This document shows, in pieces, positions 63,441 through 64,000 of a DNA stretch of 64,000 bases. Source of the stretch: Coriaria nepalensis. Taxonomy: Eukaryota > Streptophyta > Magnoliopsida > Cucurbitales > Coriariaceae. The stretch is from positions 4,040,001-4,104,000 of the forward strand of contig CP114483.1 of assembly GCA_027186245.1 (NCBI GenBank), given 5' to 3'. The position numbers and the translations under genes were made by a program. Position 1 is the stretch's first letter, and every line of letters begins with the position of its first letter. The notes beneath the pieces are model-generated. The model made no database searches, was not told the DNA's origin, and saw only the letters and a list, made by a program, of their open reading frames with translations.

Positions 63441-63785
63441 TCTCATAATTTTCTTACCACCCAAACAGACAAAGATTAGAGTCTCAGACTCTCTCTCCCT
63501 ATTTTAGCCGAGTAGGGTTTTATAATCTCGTACTATCTCCTGCACCTTCCACAGGATACATTCCGAATTGGAACTTCGTATCATGACACTATGACAGTAA
63601 AATGAGATGCCATCTCGTTTCCTGAAGCGGAAGAATCGTCTCTTGGTTTTGGCTTCAATGATATCTGAAACAATGGTTCGGATTTGATGGAAGATTGGAC
63701 AGGCAGAAGATAAGTTTCCCTAACAATTTGATTTGATCGCTAATGACGGGTGGGATAGGTTTTTAACGAAGCTAGGGTTTGTTCG

Positions 63786-64000
63786 ATGGAGTTTGGTATA
63801 GGACCTCCTGAGAGTAAGCTTGAATCAGGGGTTTCTGACAGTGGTAGATCTGGAGAGAGTAGGTTGAGGATTAGTACCGATAATAATGGTGGAGGAGTAG
63901 ATAAGAAATTGAAGTCGGAGAATGTCGATGTGAAGGTTGAAAACTCGGGAGGAGATCGATTTGATGATTATCTGGAGGATCTTTTTGAAACGAAAGACGT
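63786..64000 (+). CDS. 5' end of an unidentified acidic protein, cut by the window end
   Basis: A frame opens at ATG 63786 (MEFGIGPPESKLESGVSDSG) and stays open to the window end, about 71 codons. It includes FDDYLEDLFETKD and is rich in Ser, Gly and Asp, with no domain yet visible. A plausible leader with CT-rich stretches and a TAGGGTTT motif precedes it. In Arabidopsis a PWWP-domain gene lies near ACBP4/5, and plant PWWP proteins often start with a long acidic, disordered region. That identity is therefore suggested by position only; the visible residues do not show it. Confidence 0.6.
   Translation, partial: MEFGIGPPESKLESGVSDSGRSGESRLRISTDNNGGGVDKKLKSENVDVKVENSGGDRFDDYLEDLFETKD

Overview
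This is nuclear DNA from a plant, most likely a core eudicot. The genes have many short exons with GT-AG introns, the spacers are very AT-rich, and there is a TIR-NBS-LRR resistance-gene relic, a class absent from grasses. No species can be named. I rebuilt exon-intron structures by hand from splice sites, reading-frame continuity and recalled family sequences.

Layout. 200-1484 (+): last exon of a RanBP2-type zinc-finger protein. 3143-16506 (+): a 17-exon ALWAYS EARLY (ALY/LIN9) gene of about 1086 codons. Its third intron holds a decayed 3.9 kb hAT transposon and its fourteenth a 133 bp MITE. 17754-22070 (-): a 13-exon SNF4/KINbetagamma gene of 480 codons, convergent with ALY. 22.1-27.9 kb: AT-rich spacer with a degenerate repeat field around a roughly 190 bp tandem repeat. 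27929-32330 (+): a full-length but broken TIR-NBS-LRR pseudogene. 35231-35593 (-): a single-exon NF-YB gene. 35.6-45.6 kb: gene-free DNA with a Ty1/copia gag relic, duplicated blocks and microsatellites. 45646-47816 (+): a three-exon INDETERMINATE DOMAIN (IDD) zinc-finger gene. About 48395-49076 (+): a PsbP-domain pseudogene that still has an intron. 49384-54582 (-): a 13-exon JMJ24-like gene (WRC, RING-like, JmjC) whose iron ligands are replaced. 55864-62726 (+): an 18-exon ACBP4/5-like acyl-CoA-binding Kelch gene with a Tourist-like MITE in intron 9. 63786 to the window end (+): first exon of an unidentified gene.

The genes do not form an operon-like system. Several act in chromatin or transcription (ALY, NF-YB, IDD, JMJ24), one in SnRK1 energy sensing and one in acyl-CoA/lipid signalling. 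The most informative large-scale feature is gene order. From memory of Arabidopsis locus numbers, SNF4, NF-YB4 and JMJ24 lie together on chromosome 1, while ALY, a PsbP-family gene, ACBP4/5 and a PWWP gene lie together on chromosomes 3 and/or 5. Here both sets are interleaved in one tract, as expected if this window keeps an ancestral order that Arabidopsis split by duplication and gene loss. I found no convincing evidence of a wholly new biological system.
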